This document shows, one piece after another, positions 1 to 8,796 of a stretch of DNA of 32,678 nucleotides. The DNA is taken from contig JAKSSA010000029.1 of NCBI GenBank assembly GCA_024403335.1, forward strand, positions 1-32,678. The letters run 5' to 3'. The position numbers and the translations under genes were made by a program. Numbering within the stretch: the stretch's first letter is position 1; the number at the start of each line of letters is the position of its first letter. The notes beneath the pieces are model-generated. The model was given only the letters and a program-made list of their open reading frames with translations, made no database searches and had not been told where the DNA came from. This DNA is from Lachnospiraceae bacterium (lineage in GTDB: Bacteria > Bacillota > Clostridia > Lachnospirales > Lachnospiraceae).

Positions 1-120
1 ATCTGCAACATAATACTTCTGTTCTCCGGAAATAGATCGACGAGATTTTAAATCGCAAGTAGAGAACGTTATTTCAAGTTTAACGCAGTATATTTTAATA
101 TTTTTGCAAAATATATTGTG
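1..120 (-). pseudogene. Start-less fragment resembling a DUF4143-type ATPase C-terminal region
   Basis: On the minus strand one frame is open from 120 to the left edge. It has no start codon and an in-frame TAA lies just upstream at 121-123. The last 19 residues read CDLKSRRSISGEQKYYVAD. The end of this stretch resembles the segment leading into the YYVADL motif of AAA ATPases with a C-terminal DUF4143 domain. The first half is very A/T-rich and does not look coding. I read this as a decayed, N-terminally deleted copy whose remainder lies outside the window. The match is from memory on a short segment, so a chance resemblance remains possible. Confidence 0.3.
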
Positions 121-145
121 TTAAACGGCATTTATGTTATATTGT

Positions 146-1645
146 CTAAAGCTTTTCTCCTTTGATTTTGTAATACTCCTCAGCATCAACACCTATCTCT
201 ACATAAGCTTTTGGGTTGACATGTTTCTTGCTCAAAAGAACAACCGTCTCCACATGACTCGAAAATGGGAACATATCAACCGCCTTAATTTCTTTTATCT
301 CATATCCGCATTTTTTCATGATATCAATGTCCCTTTTCTGAGTTACAGGATTGCAGGAAATATAGACTATCCTCTCAGGCTCCATCTTCATCATAGCGTC
401 AATAAAAGCCTTTTCGCAGCCTTCTCTTGGAGGATCAAGCACCACAACATTCATCTTTTTGTTGTCAGCACTGCACTTTTTCATGTATTCACCAGCATCC
501 TCTGCAACAAAAGTAACATTTTCTATTTTATTAATTCGAGCATTTATTTTTGCATCTTCTATTGCCTTTTTATTAACCTCAACACCATAAACTTCTTTGG
601 CTTTTTTAGCTTCAAGTAAAGATATCGTTCCTATTCCACAATATGCATCCAAAACCACATCATCTTTCTTCAAGCCTGCCATTTCAACAGCTTCTGAGTA
701 AAGCTTTTTTGCCTGCACCGGATTAACCTGATAAAAGGATGAAGGAGACAATCTAAATGTCAAATCATCGATTTTATCTGTAATATATCCTTCTCCATAA
801 AGAAGCTCATACTTCTCACTAAGAACAGCTGAAGTTTTCCTGTCATTGTAATTAATAAAGACAGTCTTAACCTCTTTAAACTTCTCTGTAATTGCCTTTG
901 ACAGCTTAATCTTGTCCCTGAAGTCATTTGTGCCAACGACTATCACAACCATCGCCTCATTTGTATAATGGCCAATTCTTACATAAATGTGTCTAAGCAC
1001 GCCATCGTTTCTGTCCTCATTATATGCAGGAATTCTAAGCTCGTTTGCCACCTTCGTCACATATTCTATGATGTCGTTTGCAAGTTTATTCTCACTTAAG
1101 CACTTGCTGACTTTTATTACTCTGTGAGAATTTTCCTCATATAATCCGGAAATAATGCCGTTTTTTCCTGAATAATATCTGTCTTCCAGTTTCTTAGCTA
1201 TATAGCCTCTGTCCTTTTTCTGATTACCGAAATTATCATTTCGCTTTGAATGTCCAATTTCACTTTCATTTTTAAAACTGGCAAAGCACTTGTCTCTGTA
1301 ATTATCAGGATTATCCATTCCGATAATATGGCCTTTATACAAATCGCCATATAACTCCTTCATCATATCATCCTTAATTTCAAGGCTCTTTTCATAACTG
1401 ACATGTCTTAACTGGCATCCGCCGCAATGCTCAAAAACCGGACAGTCAGGCTTAATTCTGTCCTTTGAAAAGGTGTCAATGGAAACAAGCTTTGCATAGG
1501 TTTCATCCTTTACGTGAATAAGCTCAATCTGACCTTTTTCCCCCGGAAGAAAATTCTTAACGGCAAATTTACTGTTATTAAAAACAAATTCACCCTTTCC
1601 TTCATTATTCAGTTTTTTGCAACCAACGCGGTATGTTTTCCCCAT
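146..1645 (-). CDS. rlmD: 23S rRNA (uracil-C5)-methyltransferase, RlmD/RlmCD (TrmA) family
   Basis: A 499-residue SAM-dependent enzyme that methylates C5 of uridine in 23S rRNA. Order of parts: N-terminal TRAM-like segment (MGKTYRVGCKKLNNEGKG), a Cys cluster (CPVFEHCGGC plus a later Cys) typical of the [4Fe-4S] site of this family, and a C-terminal Rossmann methyltransferase domain with SAM motif LDAYCGIGT. The catalytic motifs VVLDPPREGC and YISCNP are present, the SCNP Cys being the expected nucleophile. The start is the ATG at 1645, with AGGAGG 8 nt upstream; a GTG three codons earlier overlaps the ribosome-binding site and is unlikely. Firmicutes often have one enzyme modifying both U747 and U1939, so the exact target is not settled by sequence alone. 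Confidence 0.93.
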   Translation of the reverse strand: MGKTYRVGCKKLNNEGKGEFVFNNSKFAVKNFLPGEKGQIELIHVKDETYAKLVSIDTFSKDRIKPDCPVFEHCGGCQLRHVSYEKSLEIKDDMMKELYGDLYKGHIIGMDNPDNYRDKCFASFKNESEIGHSKRNDNFGNQKKDRGYIAKKLEDRYYSGKNGIISGLYEENSHRVIKVSKCLSENKLANDIIEYVTKVANELRIPAYNEDRNDGVLRHIYVRIGHYTNEAMVVIVVGTNDFRDKIKLSKAITEKFKEVKTVFINYNDRKTSAVLSEKYELLYGEGYITDKIDDLTFRLSPSSFYQVNPVQAKKLYSEAVEMAGLKKDDVVLDAYCGIGTISLLEAKKAKEVYGVEVNKKAIEDAKINARINKIENVTFVAEDAGEYMKKCSADNKKMNVVVLDPPREGCEKAFIDAMMKMEPERIVYISCNPVTQKRDIDIMKKCGYEIKEIKAVDMFPFSSHVETVVLLSKKHVNPKAYVEIGVDAEEYYKIKGEKL

Positions 1646-1690
1646 TTCAAACACCTCCTGAAATAAAAAATATGAACTATATCCACTTTA

Positions 1691-2455
1691 TCACTGATTT
1701 AATCTCTCAACTTCTTCTATCATGGAAAGGCTCTTTGGCGTTTTTTCCAGATGAAGCTTTAAATAGTCGCTCATTATTCCCTCAAGTTCTTTCCTGCACT
1801 CCTCGCTTAAGCTGAAAGAAAAAAGCTTCTTTACATCCACAAAAACTATATATTGCAAGGCATACAAAGTCGATGAAGACATTTTTCTTAAGCTGCCGTG
1901 TGTAGCTGCTTTTGAAACACAATGCTTGCATACCACACCTTCATCTGCTGCCGAAAAATAATCTATTGCTTCTTTTCCCTTGCATATGCTGCATTCATAA
2001 AGCTTCGGCATTTCGCCAATTATCTTCATCAACCTGAGTTCAAAAACATTTTTAACTAATTTTCTGCCAATTTCTTCTACTGTCAATGACTTTAATGCAA
2101 GGTAAAGCAGTTTTACCTCCTCTTCTGCGCTTACATTTTCCACTGTCAAACCATCCAGCAGCTCGCAAAAATACATCCCGTAATATACGGAACTGAAGTC
2201 CTCTCTGACATTTTTAAAGAAATTCTCAATTTTGGCATTTTGTATTGTTCTTGAATTCCTGGTTTCATATATTTCAAATTCACCATAAGCAAATATTTCC
2301 GTACAAGCAAGCAAGGGGCTCGTTGCTTTACGCGCCCCTCTTGCAAATGCAGTAATTCTTCCTTTTTCAAATGTTAACAGTACAACCCTTTTGTCGCTTT
2401 CACTTACCGGCATCCATGACAGTACTATTCCCGTAACCGTATATTTCGCACTCAT
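1691..2455 (-). CDS. recO: DNA repair protein RecO
   Basis: A 254-residue recombination mediator of the RecFOR pathway, which helps load RecA on SSB-coated single-stranded DNA. The N-terminal OB-fold is recognisable (VTGIVLSWMPVSESDKRVVLLTFEKG, then ITAFARGARK). The C-terminal part carries two Cys pairs (CSIC and CKHC), a probable zinc site common in Firmicute RecO. It lies downstream of era in the same direction, a common Firmicute arrangement. The ATG sits inside a 19-bp tandem repeat and has no clear Shine-Dalgarno sequence, unlike its neighbours, so initiation may be weak or the start may have been altered by the duplication. Confidence 0.93.
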   Translation of the reverse strand: MSAKYTVTGIVLSWMPVSESDKRVVLLTFEKGRITAFARGARKATSPLLACTEIFAYGEFEIYETRNSRTIQNAKIENFFKNVREDFSSVYYGMYFCELLDGLTVENVSAEEEVKLLYLALKSLTVEEIGRKLVKNVFELRLMKIIGEMPKLYECSICKGKEAIDYFSAADEGVVCKHCVSKAATHGSLRKMSSSTLYALQYIVFVDVKKLFSFSLSEECRKELEGIMSDYLKLHLEKTPKSLSMIEEVERLNQ

Positions 2456-2502
2456 ATTTGCACTTTTTACTCATATTTGCACTTTTTACTCATATTTGTG
2501 CT
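2452..2502 (-). repeat. 19-bp tandem repeat over the recO start codon
   Basis: About 2.7 copies of a 19-bp unit. The first two copies (2452-2470 and 2471-2489) are identical and the third is partial. On the minus strand each copy carries ATGAGT, so three ATGs stand in tandem at 2493, 2474 and 2455, each in a different frame. Only the last opens recO. The ATG at 2493 gives an eight-codon peptide. Confidence 0.9.
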
Positions 2503-2548
2503 ATTCATAGTTGCAATAGTTTATTAAGTATAAATTAAATCACCAAAA

Positions 2549-3460
2549 TCAATCTTCTTCATTAAAAAATCCCAAATTTTTCAAAAGACTTTCTGAATCT
2601 CTCCAATCCTTTTTGCATTTTACAAAAAGCTTAAGATTTATATGATATTCAAACATCGACTCTGCTTCTTTACGGGCAATTGTTCCGATTTTTTTTATCA
2701 TCTCTCCGCCCTTGCCAATGATAATCCCCTTGTGGCTGTCTTTTTCGCATATGATTGTTGCTTCAACATCAAGAATTTCATTTCCGGGTCTGAATTTAGT
2801 TTTTTCTATAACAACAGCAATTCCATGAGGAATCTCATCATCAAGTAAGCGCAAAGCCTTTTCTCTGATAAGCTCGGCAAGAATTTCTCTTTCCTGTACA
2901 TTAGTTACAGTGTCCTCATCATAATACATAGGTCCGTAAGGAAGAAACTTATAGATAACCTCTAGCAAAGTATCAGTATTCTTTGATTTAAGTCCGGATA
3001 CCGGAACGATTTCATTGAATTTGAATAAATCCTTATAAACCTCTAAAACTTTTATAAGTTCTTCTCTGCTTATCGTATCTATTTTATTCACAACAAGAAT
3101 AATGGGAACTCTGACCTGCTTTAACTTTTCTGCTATTGCAAGCTCTCCCTTTCCAATTTTCAAAGAGGGCTCAACAAGCCACATTACCAAATCTGCCTCT
3201 TCGAAGCTTCCGAATATGGCTTTATCCATAAATTCGCCAAGCTTATTTTTAGCCTTATGTACTCCGGGTGTATCCAAGAAAACGATTTGTCCTCTTTCGT
3301 CCGTATATACTGTCTGTATTTTATTTCTTGTTGTCTGCGGTTTCTCCGAAGTAATCGCTATCTTCTGTCCAATCAAATGATTCATCAAGGTTGATTTTCC
3401 AACATTTGGTCTTCCAATAATCGTTACAAATCCGGATTTTTTATTATACTGATTTTCCAT
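2549..3460 (-). CDS. era: GTPase Era
   Basis: A 303-residue ribosome-assembly GTPase that binds the 3' end of 16S rRNA during 30S maturation. The G domain has G1 GRPNVGKST near residue 16, G3 DTPG and G4 NKID. A C-terminal KH domain is marked by GKGGEMIKKIGTIARKEAE. Length matches the family. The start is the ATG at 3460 (MENQYNKKSG), preceded by AGGAG about 10 nt upstream. A 10-bp hairpin (3481-3504) sits just upstream of this ribosome-binding site, between era and the M16C peptidase gene. Confidence 0.97.
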   Translation of the reverse strand: MENQYNKKSGFVTIIGRPNVGKSTLMNHLIGQKIAITSEKPQTTRNKIQTVYTDERGQIVFLDTPGVHKAKNKLGEFMDKAIFGSFEEADLVMWLVEPSLKIGKGELAIAEKLKQVRVPIILVVNKIDTISREELIKVLEVYKDLFKFNEIVPVSGLKSKNTDTLLEVIYKFLPYGPMYYDEDTVTNVQEREILAELIREKALRLLDDEIPHGIAVVIEKTKFRPGNEILDVEATIICEKDSHKGIIIGKGGEMIKKIGTIARKEAESMFEYHINLKLFVKCKKDWRDSESLLKNLGFFNEED

Positions 3461-3480
3461 AGCCAAATATCTCCTAAAAT

Positions 3481-3504
3481 AGCGCAAAGGTTCTCCTTTG
3501 CGCT
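3481..3504 (-). terminator. Perfect 10-bp hairpin between the M16C peptidase gene and era
   Basis: AGCGCAAAGG and CCTTTGCGCT are exact complements around a 4-nt loop. On the minus strand the stem is followed by only ATTTT, so as an intrinsic terminator it would be weak or partial. Era's AGGAG begins a few bases later, so it could also act as a processing or translation-control hairpin. Confidence 0.55.
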
Positions 3505-3516
3505 ACTCAAATACAA

Positions 3517-6480
3517 TTAAATATTCTTAACTGAACTGAACATGTCCTTGTTTCTTTCAATATTTTCCTTAGTACCAATAACAACCATGTTCTTTTCATC
3601 AAGAATCTTCTGAGTAATCTTTGCAAGCTCTCTGATTTTTGCGCAAGTTACATCCAAAAGTTCATCTCTATTATTCTGGCGGGACTCATCAGGCACCTTA
3701 CAAAGAACCTGTCCGTAGATAACTGATAAGCTATCCGATGAAACAGATGCCGGTGTATCAATATCGCCAATAGTTGTAATAACAAACTGTCCAAGTTCCT
3801 CTTCAGAAATGTCGAAGCTCTCAAGATAAGCAGGAATACCTTCATATACGGCATTTGTCTTCTCCAAATTAGGATCTCTGTATGAAGCAAACAAAACTGT
3901 TCCATTTACGCCGCTTGGAATTGTAAATGCGCCATATGCGCCACCCTTTACACGAATTTCTTCATAAAGGTATGTCAATCCGAAAATATTTCTGATAAGT
4001 CTCCAAATCAAGCTTGACTTCTCACCATCCTGTATATAGTGTCCGCCTCTGATTACATACTGAACCTGACCGGGTGCAATAAAGCCTTCCTGAACACTTT
4101 CTTTTTTAGTAAGATCATTTCTCAGCTTAACTAAAACTTCACTTGCCTTATACCAGTCTTCTTCAGGCAAAACCTTAATTTGATTCTTTTCAAAGACAGA
4201 ATCAAGTATCTTTTTGCCTTCCTTCGCATATGCGTCCAAATCCTCTCTGCTCGCAGTTACAGTTGTGATGCAGGTATTATTCTTAAATATTCTTGAATAA
4301 ATATCTTCAAGCTTACTCTTAAGTTCTTCCTTTCTGCTTTCAAAGTTAGGAACCAGATCGCGCATAAAATAATGGAATTCAGAGCCACTAACCCATTCTG
4401 AGAGATTGGCTTCTGCTGATAAATTACCAAATGCTCTTCCCATTGCAAAGCTGAAGGTATTATTGGTAAGTGAAAATTCCATCATTGCAAGATTTTCGTT
4501 CAATATCTCAAGTAATCTTGTATCATCAGTAAATAAAGTTCTTGTAAGCAATTCATCTGTAATTTCCAAAGCTGCCTTAACATTCTTTGTCAAAGTCTTC
4601 ATATTAACCTGAATGGTAGGAATAAATTCATTTCTTTGCTTACGGTAATGATAAGATGACTGTCTTATACCTATACCACCAACCTCAAGATTGATTTTTT
4701 CATTCAATTCCTTGTAGCTGTAATTTTCAGTAGATAACTTCTGCAATGCTGAAAGCAAAATTCCAAGATAAGGAAGCTCTTCTCTTGAAATATTCTGAAG
4801 TGCATAGTTAAAATTAAAGTAAAGAATTCCGTTTGAAGGAAGCTCTAATTCAGTATAATCTCCCTTGTCGTTTATTTTATACTTCTTAACTTCTCTCTTT
4901 ATTGCATCCTTAGTAAGGTGAGGAATTGTAGCAAGCTGTTCTGGAGTATCAGCAGTATCATTGAACTTCTGAAGTCTCTCCATATTGGCCAAGATATCCT
5001 CTAAATCTTTTTGTGTCATTGACTTCTTGATACTTTCAAGCTTATCTGCTCTTTCCTTTTCTTCCTTTTCAGCAAGTTCTGCATTAGGATTAAGCTCAAT
5101 AAGAAGACCATGCTCTGAATTGATGAAATATTTTTCAAGCAAATCTTCAAAATAATGATTTTCTACACCCTTCTTAAGCTCATCAAAGTACTTAACAATA
5201 TCTAATGTTGTAAAAGGATCATTGTCGTCATAAAGCCAGTTATCAAAAATATCTATAGAATACTGAATTCCCTTAGGCATTCTTCCAAAGTCGCCTTCTC
5301 TTCTTGAAAATTCATAGGTTGCAATAAGTGAAAGCAGCGCATTCTTTGAAATTCCATTCTTAACAAGCTTTTCTACTTCTTCCTTTATTATACGAAGGAA
5401 ATCATCCTTCTGTCCCTTCTTGGCATCTATTGCGACAATAGAAAAGCTTGGCTGAAGCATACTTGTTTCAACCTGTCCTGAATATTCAGAACCAATTCCT
5501 GCCTTTGTAAGTGCTTCACGAATAGGCGCACCCGGAACAGAGAACATAAGCTCACCAAGTATCTTCATCGCAAGAATTTCCAATAAATTTGTTCTTTTCA
5601 AAACAAAAGAATATGCTAAATATGTGCCGCCTTTTTCAACCTGTTCTGCAGTTGCAGGATATACTTTTACTTTTTCCCTTACACAACCGAAGGAAGGCTG
5701 GAAATGCTTATTCCAATCTACAGCAACATCGATTTTGTCAAACTTTGAAAGGAAATTTACATCCATATAGTCCATAACCTTTTCATAATCAAGGTCACCA
5801 TAAAGAACTATAAATGAGTTGCTTGGATGATAATATTTTTTATGGAATCCAAGATAATATTCATAAGTTAAATCAGGAATATTCTTCGGATCACCACCGG
5901 ATTCAACGCCATAACAGGTATCAGGGAACATGCCATGTGATATATCTCTGTAAAGAGTAGACATAGGTGATGAAAAGGCCCCTCTCATCTCGTTATATAC
6001 GATACCGGTATAATTAAGTTTGTCTGCCTCCTTATCATATTCATAGTGCCAGCCTTCTCTCCAGAAAAGCTCAAGCTGCTCATAAATAGAAGGATTTAAA
6101 ACCAGATCCATGTAAACATCCATCAGATTAAGGAAATCCTGCTCATTTGTTGTCGCAAACGGATACATGGTTTTGTCAGGGAATGTAAAGGCATTGACAA
6201 AAGTATTTAATGAGCCCTTCTGAATTTCAGTAAAGGCATCTTTTACGGGATATTTTTTAGAACCTCCTAATACAGAATGCTCAATAATATGCGCAACACC
6301 TGTTGAATCCTCAGGCAAAGTTCTAAAACCAATTGCAAAGCTTTTATTTTCGTCTTCATTTGATAAAACAACTACTCTTGCACCGGTTTTATCATGCTCG
6401 TAAAGGTAGCCGATTCCGCTTAAGTCCTGAATTTCTTCTGACTTTTTAAATGTATAATTTTTTATGTTTTTCTTCTCCAT
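3517..6480 (-). CDS. Insulinase-type zinc metallopeptidase, M16C family (PreP-like)
   Basis: A 987-residue peptidase of the presequence-protease branch, expected to degrade peptides inside a large closed chamber. The inverted zinc motif HxxEH is intact (VAHIIEHSVLGG, near residue 70), and the C-terminal half has the conserved IRVKGGAYGAF segment that completes the active site in the family. Four roughly 230-residue halves with an M16C-associated linker fit the length. There is no signal peptide or membrane segment, so it is probably cytoplasmic. The start is the ATG at 6480 with AAGGAG 5 nt upstream; longer versions ignore this site. It follows the PilZ gene in the same direction, but the 124-nt gap does not prove an operon. 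Confidence 0.93.
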   Translation of the reverse strand: MEKKNIKNYTFKKSEEIQDLSGIGYLYEHDKTGARVVVLSNEDENKSFAIGFRTLPEDSTGVAHIIEHSVLGGSKKYPVKDAFTEIQKGSLNTFVNAFTFPDKTMYPFATTNEQDFLNLMDVYMDLVLNPSIYEQLELFWREGWHYEYDKEADKLNYTGIVYNEMRGAFSSPMSTLYRDISHGMFPDTCYGVESGGDPKNIPDLTYEYYLGFHKKYYHPSNSFIVLYGDLDYEKVMDYMDVNFLSKFDKIDVAVDWNKHFQPSFGCVREKVKVYPATAEQVEKGGTYLAYSFVLKRTNLLEILAMKILGELMFSVPGAPIREALTKAGIGSEYSGQVETSMLQPSFSIVAIDAKKGQKDDFLRIIKEEVEKLVKNGISKNALLSLIATYEFSRREGDFGRMPKGIQYSIDIFDNWLYDDNDPFTTLDIVKYFDELKKGVENHYFEDLLEKYFINSEHGLLIELNPNAELAEKEEKERADKLESIKKSMTQKDLEDILANMERLQKFNDTADTPEQLATIPHLTKDAIKREVKKYKINDKGDYTELELPSNGILYFNFNYALQNISREELPYLGILLSALQKLSTENYSYKELNEKINLEVGGIGIRQSSYHYRKQRNEFIPTIQVNMKTLTKNVKAALEITDELLTRTLFTDDTRLLEILNENLAMMEFSLTNNTFSFAMGRAFGNLSAEANLSEWVSGSEFHYFMRDLVPNFESRKEELKSKLEDIYSRIFKNNTCITTVTASREDLDAYAKEGKKILDSVFEKNQIKVLPEEDWYKASEVLVKLRNDLTKKESVQEGFIAPGQVQYVIRGGHYIQDGEKSSLIWRLIRNIFGLTYLYEEIRVKGGAYGAFTIPSGVNGTVLFASYRDPNLEKTNAVYEGIPAYLESFDISEEELGQFVITTIGDIDTPASVSSDSLSVIYGQVLCKVPDESRQNNRDELLDVTCAKIRELAKITQKILDEKNMVVIGTKENIERNKDMFSSVKNI

Positions 6481-6604
6481 ACAAACTCCTTTAAACATAC
6501 CCAAAGGCATATATTTCTTTCAAAAAAAATGCACGAAAAAACCATTTATAAGTCAATAGTACTTAAAAACGCTTCAACATGCATTATTATCTTCATTTCT
6601 GATA

Positions 6605-6961
6605 TTAAACAGTTTCAACAGTGCTAACAGCCTTCTCGTATTCATCGAAAACATAGTCATACACGCTTGGATGACCAAGTATTTCGCAGCCATAATACCA
6701 GCTTCCGCCCTTCATTTCTTTTCTGATAATTCTTAATACTGCATTAATTGTCTTAATTCCCCCGATATTTAATGCAGCACTAAAGCAATCATGAATATGA
6801 AGTTCTGTTTCACCTTCAAAACCAAGTCCGCCCTTTGAAATATTAGATACTTCAATCGGAACAGCCATTGGCTTTGTCTCTCCCTCTCCCTGTTTCTTTA
6901 AAGATACAATAACTATCTTTAAATCAATTGGTAATCTTTTGCTTCTTCTTTTTTCGTTCAT
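6605..6961 (-). CDS. PilZ-domain protein, probable c-di-GMP receptor
   Basis: A 118-residue single-domain protein. Both ligand-binding motifs of the PilZ family are visible: an RxxxR-type motif at the N terminus (RRSKR) and NISKGGLGF, matching (D/N)xSxxG, around residue 40. It should therefore be able to bind c-di-GMP. Nothing else is fused to it, so its output is unknown; PilZ-only proteins usually act by binding a partner. The ATG at 6961 is preceded by GGGGA; the upstream GTG would overlap this site. A good promoter lies upstream at 7007-7035. Confidence 0.85.
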   Translation of the reverse strand: MNEKRRSKRLPIDLKIVIVSLKKQGEGETKPMAVPIEVSNISKGGLGFEGETELHIHDCFSAALNIGGIKTINAVLRIIRKEMKGGSWYYGCEILGHPSVYDYVFDEYEKAVSTVETV

Positions 6962-7006
6962 AATAATCCCCACATTTATTAACTAAAACGGTAAAATACC
7001 ATTCTT

Positions 7007-7035
7007 ATTGTAACAAAATTATACTTTCTTGTAAA
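7007..7035 (-). promoter_or_regulatory. Sigma-70-type promoter for the PilZ gene
   Basis: On the minus strand, TTTACA (7035-7030), a 17-bp spacer, then TACAAT (7012-7007). It sits about 45 bp upstream of the PilZ start codon. Confidence 0.6.
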
Positions 7036-7063
7036 GTGAACTTAATTCTTTTCATTATCGTTA

Positions 7064-7196
7064 TAAGCTGTCAGCACCATTTATCAACGTTTATTATCTT
7101 AAAGTTGCAATCTGTTAACACCATTTATCAACCATTAATTATCTTAAAGCTGCAATCTGTTAACACCATTTATCAACATTTAATTTTCTTGCAATC
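7064..7196 (-). repeat. 44/45-bp tandem repeat copying the hemZ 3' end
   Basis: About 2.8 copies with periods of 44 and 45 bp, anchored on CACCATTTATCAAC at 7075, 7119 and 7164. The rightmost copy contains the last codons and TAA of hemZ. The next copy repeats the codons for VDKWC and a TAA in the same frame 45 bp further on. The third is one base shorter, out of that frame, and ends in TGA. Confidence 0.9.
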
Positions 7197-8701
7197 ATTT
7201 CATCAATGCGCTCAACATAGTCTTTTACGCTTTTAACGTTTTCTATTCTCTCTATGCGGTTTTCATCCTTAAATACAAGCTTCGAACTTGCTCCAGCCCC
7301 CAACGCCAGAATCGGATGACGCTCCTCCATAATTAAAACATTATAAAGGCACTCAAAACCCTCTTTTGCAAATCCAATATTTTCAAGTCCTGATGCCATA
7401 TTTTTCTGCCTGTACAAATAATATGGCTTATAATTATGTGCTTTTGCAAACTCTAAGCACATATTTTCCATCAATGCCACATCCTCAGCTTTCATACCTT
7501 CAAAGCTTTCCTTTTCAGTATTAAACCTTGCAGCACGTTTGATTGCAAGAGTATGCATTGTAAAGCTCTCAGGTGAAAGTTCCTCTACCGCCCTCAATGT
7601 CTTCTCAAGCATCTTCGGATTTTCTCCATACAACCCGATTATCAAATCCATGTTAATATTCTTAAAACCTGCTTTTCTGGCAAGTAAAAAAGCATTAATC
7701 ACATCTTCAACAGTATGTCTTCTGCCAATCAAATCAAGTGTTTCCTGATTCATTGACTGTGGATTAACAGATATTCTGTCAACACCATTTCTCATGAGCA
7801 TTTCAAGCTTTTCTTCGGTAATACTGTCAGGTCTTCCTGCCTCAACACAGAATTCCTTCACACAAGAAAAATCAAAATTACTTTTTACTGCTTTGATTAT
7901 TTCTTCAAGCTGTGCCCCTTCTATCGACGTTGGCGTACCACCACCGAAATAAACACTTACAAGTTTCTTGTTTTTATATATATTTTTAGCAGCCTCAATT
8001 TCCTTTGTTACTGCCTTTACATAAGAATCAACATATTTCTGATACTGCTTAATGGAATATGACGAAAATGAGCAATAAGCGCATATACTCGGGCAAAAAG
8101 GAATTCCAACATACAAGCTGAAGGAATTATTTTCATCAATTCCAGACAGAAGCTTTTTCTCGTTTTCAATTACCTTTATTCCAAGATCAATTGTCTTTTC
8201 TTCACAAAGATATTCTTCTTTATAAAACTTCTTTATAGTTTCCTTATCCTTACCTGACAAATTCATCTCAAGCATCTGCTTTGTCGGACGAACTCCGGTC
8301 ATTATTCCCCATGGAAGTTTTTTGCCAAGATAAGTTGACAATAATTTATAAATCGCTCTGTGTACTTCATTTGCATATGTGCTTTTTTTGTTCTCATCAA
8401 AGTCAATAAACACATGATTAAACTCATTCAGCACATATTCGCCATTTTTTACTGTTCCCGGCATCATGACAAAATCGTCTGCAAAGGATATATCTTCAAA
8501 TAAAGCTATACTGAAAAAGTTTTTCTCTGTCCATAAAGCTAACAAAGGTATGTTACTTTCAACTTTAGGAGGTTGTCTGAAGCTTTCTATACGTTCAAAC
8601 AAGACTTCCTTGCCTTCCATAAAAGAATTCACTAAAGGTCTGAAGTCCTGGTCAACTTCCTTTGATGGCTGGTATAAAAATTTTAAGCTTTCACAACTCA
8701 T
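7160..8701 (-). CDS. hemZ: Radical SAM coproporphyrinogen dehydrogenase-like protein HemZ
   Basis: A 513-residue radical SAM enzyme of the oxygen-independent coproporphyrinogen oxidase group. The cluster motif CxxxCxxC is intact (CPSICAYCSF, near residue 208), followed by VYFGGGTPTS and a HemN-type domain. The upstream segment MTGVRPTKQM is characteristic of HemZ proteins rather than HemN or HemW. Many Clostridia carry this gene without a full haem pathway, so the real substrate is uncertain. The start is the ATG at 8701 with AAGGA 9 nt upstream. The last codons lie inside a tandem repeat, so the C terminus may have been reshaped by duplication. Confidence 0.88.
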   Translation of the reverse strand: MSCESLKFLYQPSKEVDQDFRPLVNSFMEGKEVLFERIESFRQPPKVESNIPLLALWTEKNFFSIALFEDISFADDFVMMPGTVKNGEYVLNEFNHVFIDFDENKKSTYANEVHRAIYKLLSTYLGKKLPWGIMTGVRPTKQMLEMNLSGKDKETIKKFYKEEYLCEEKTIDLGIKVIENEKKLLSGIDENNSFSLYVGIPFCPSICAYCSFSSYSIKQYQKYVDSYVKAVTKEIEAAKNIYKNKKLVSVYFGGGTPTSIEGAQLEEIIKAVKSNFDFSCVKEFCVEAGRPDSITEEKLEMLMRNGVDRISVNPQSMNQETLDLIGRRHTVEDVINAFLLARKAGFKNINMDLIIGLYGENPKMLEKTLRAVEELSPESFTMHTLAIKRAARFNTEKESFEGMKAEDVALMENMCLEFAKAHNYKPYYLYRQKNMASGLENIGFAKEGFECLYNVLIMEERHPILALGAGASSKLVFKDENRIERIENVKSVKDYVERIDEMIARKLNVDKWC

Positions 8702-8796
8702 TTTTAACAATCCTTAATCAGCTTGGTAATCCAATCAATAGCTTAGTGTTTGTATAATCAAATCATTAACTGACTTTATCATTTTTATTTTATCTG

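Noticed and set aside
6511-6604. Promoter TTGACT with a TGCATT -10 before the M16C gene
   Set aside because: The -10 match is poor; the gene may be read from the PilZ promoter.
7064-7196. Repeats considered as a CRISPR array
   Set aside because: Copies are contiguous with no spacers, the unit includes the hemZ stop, and no cas gene is present.
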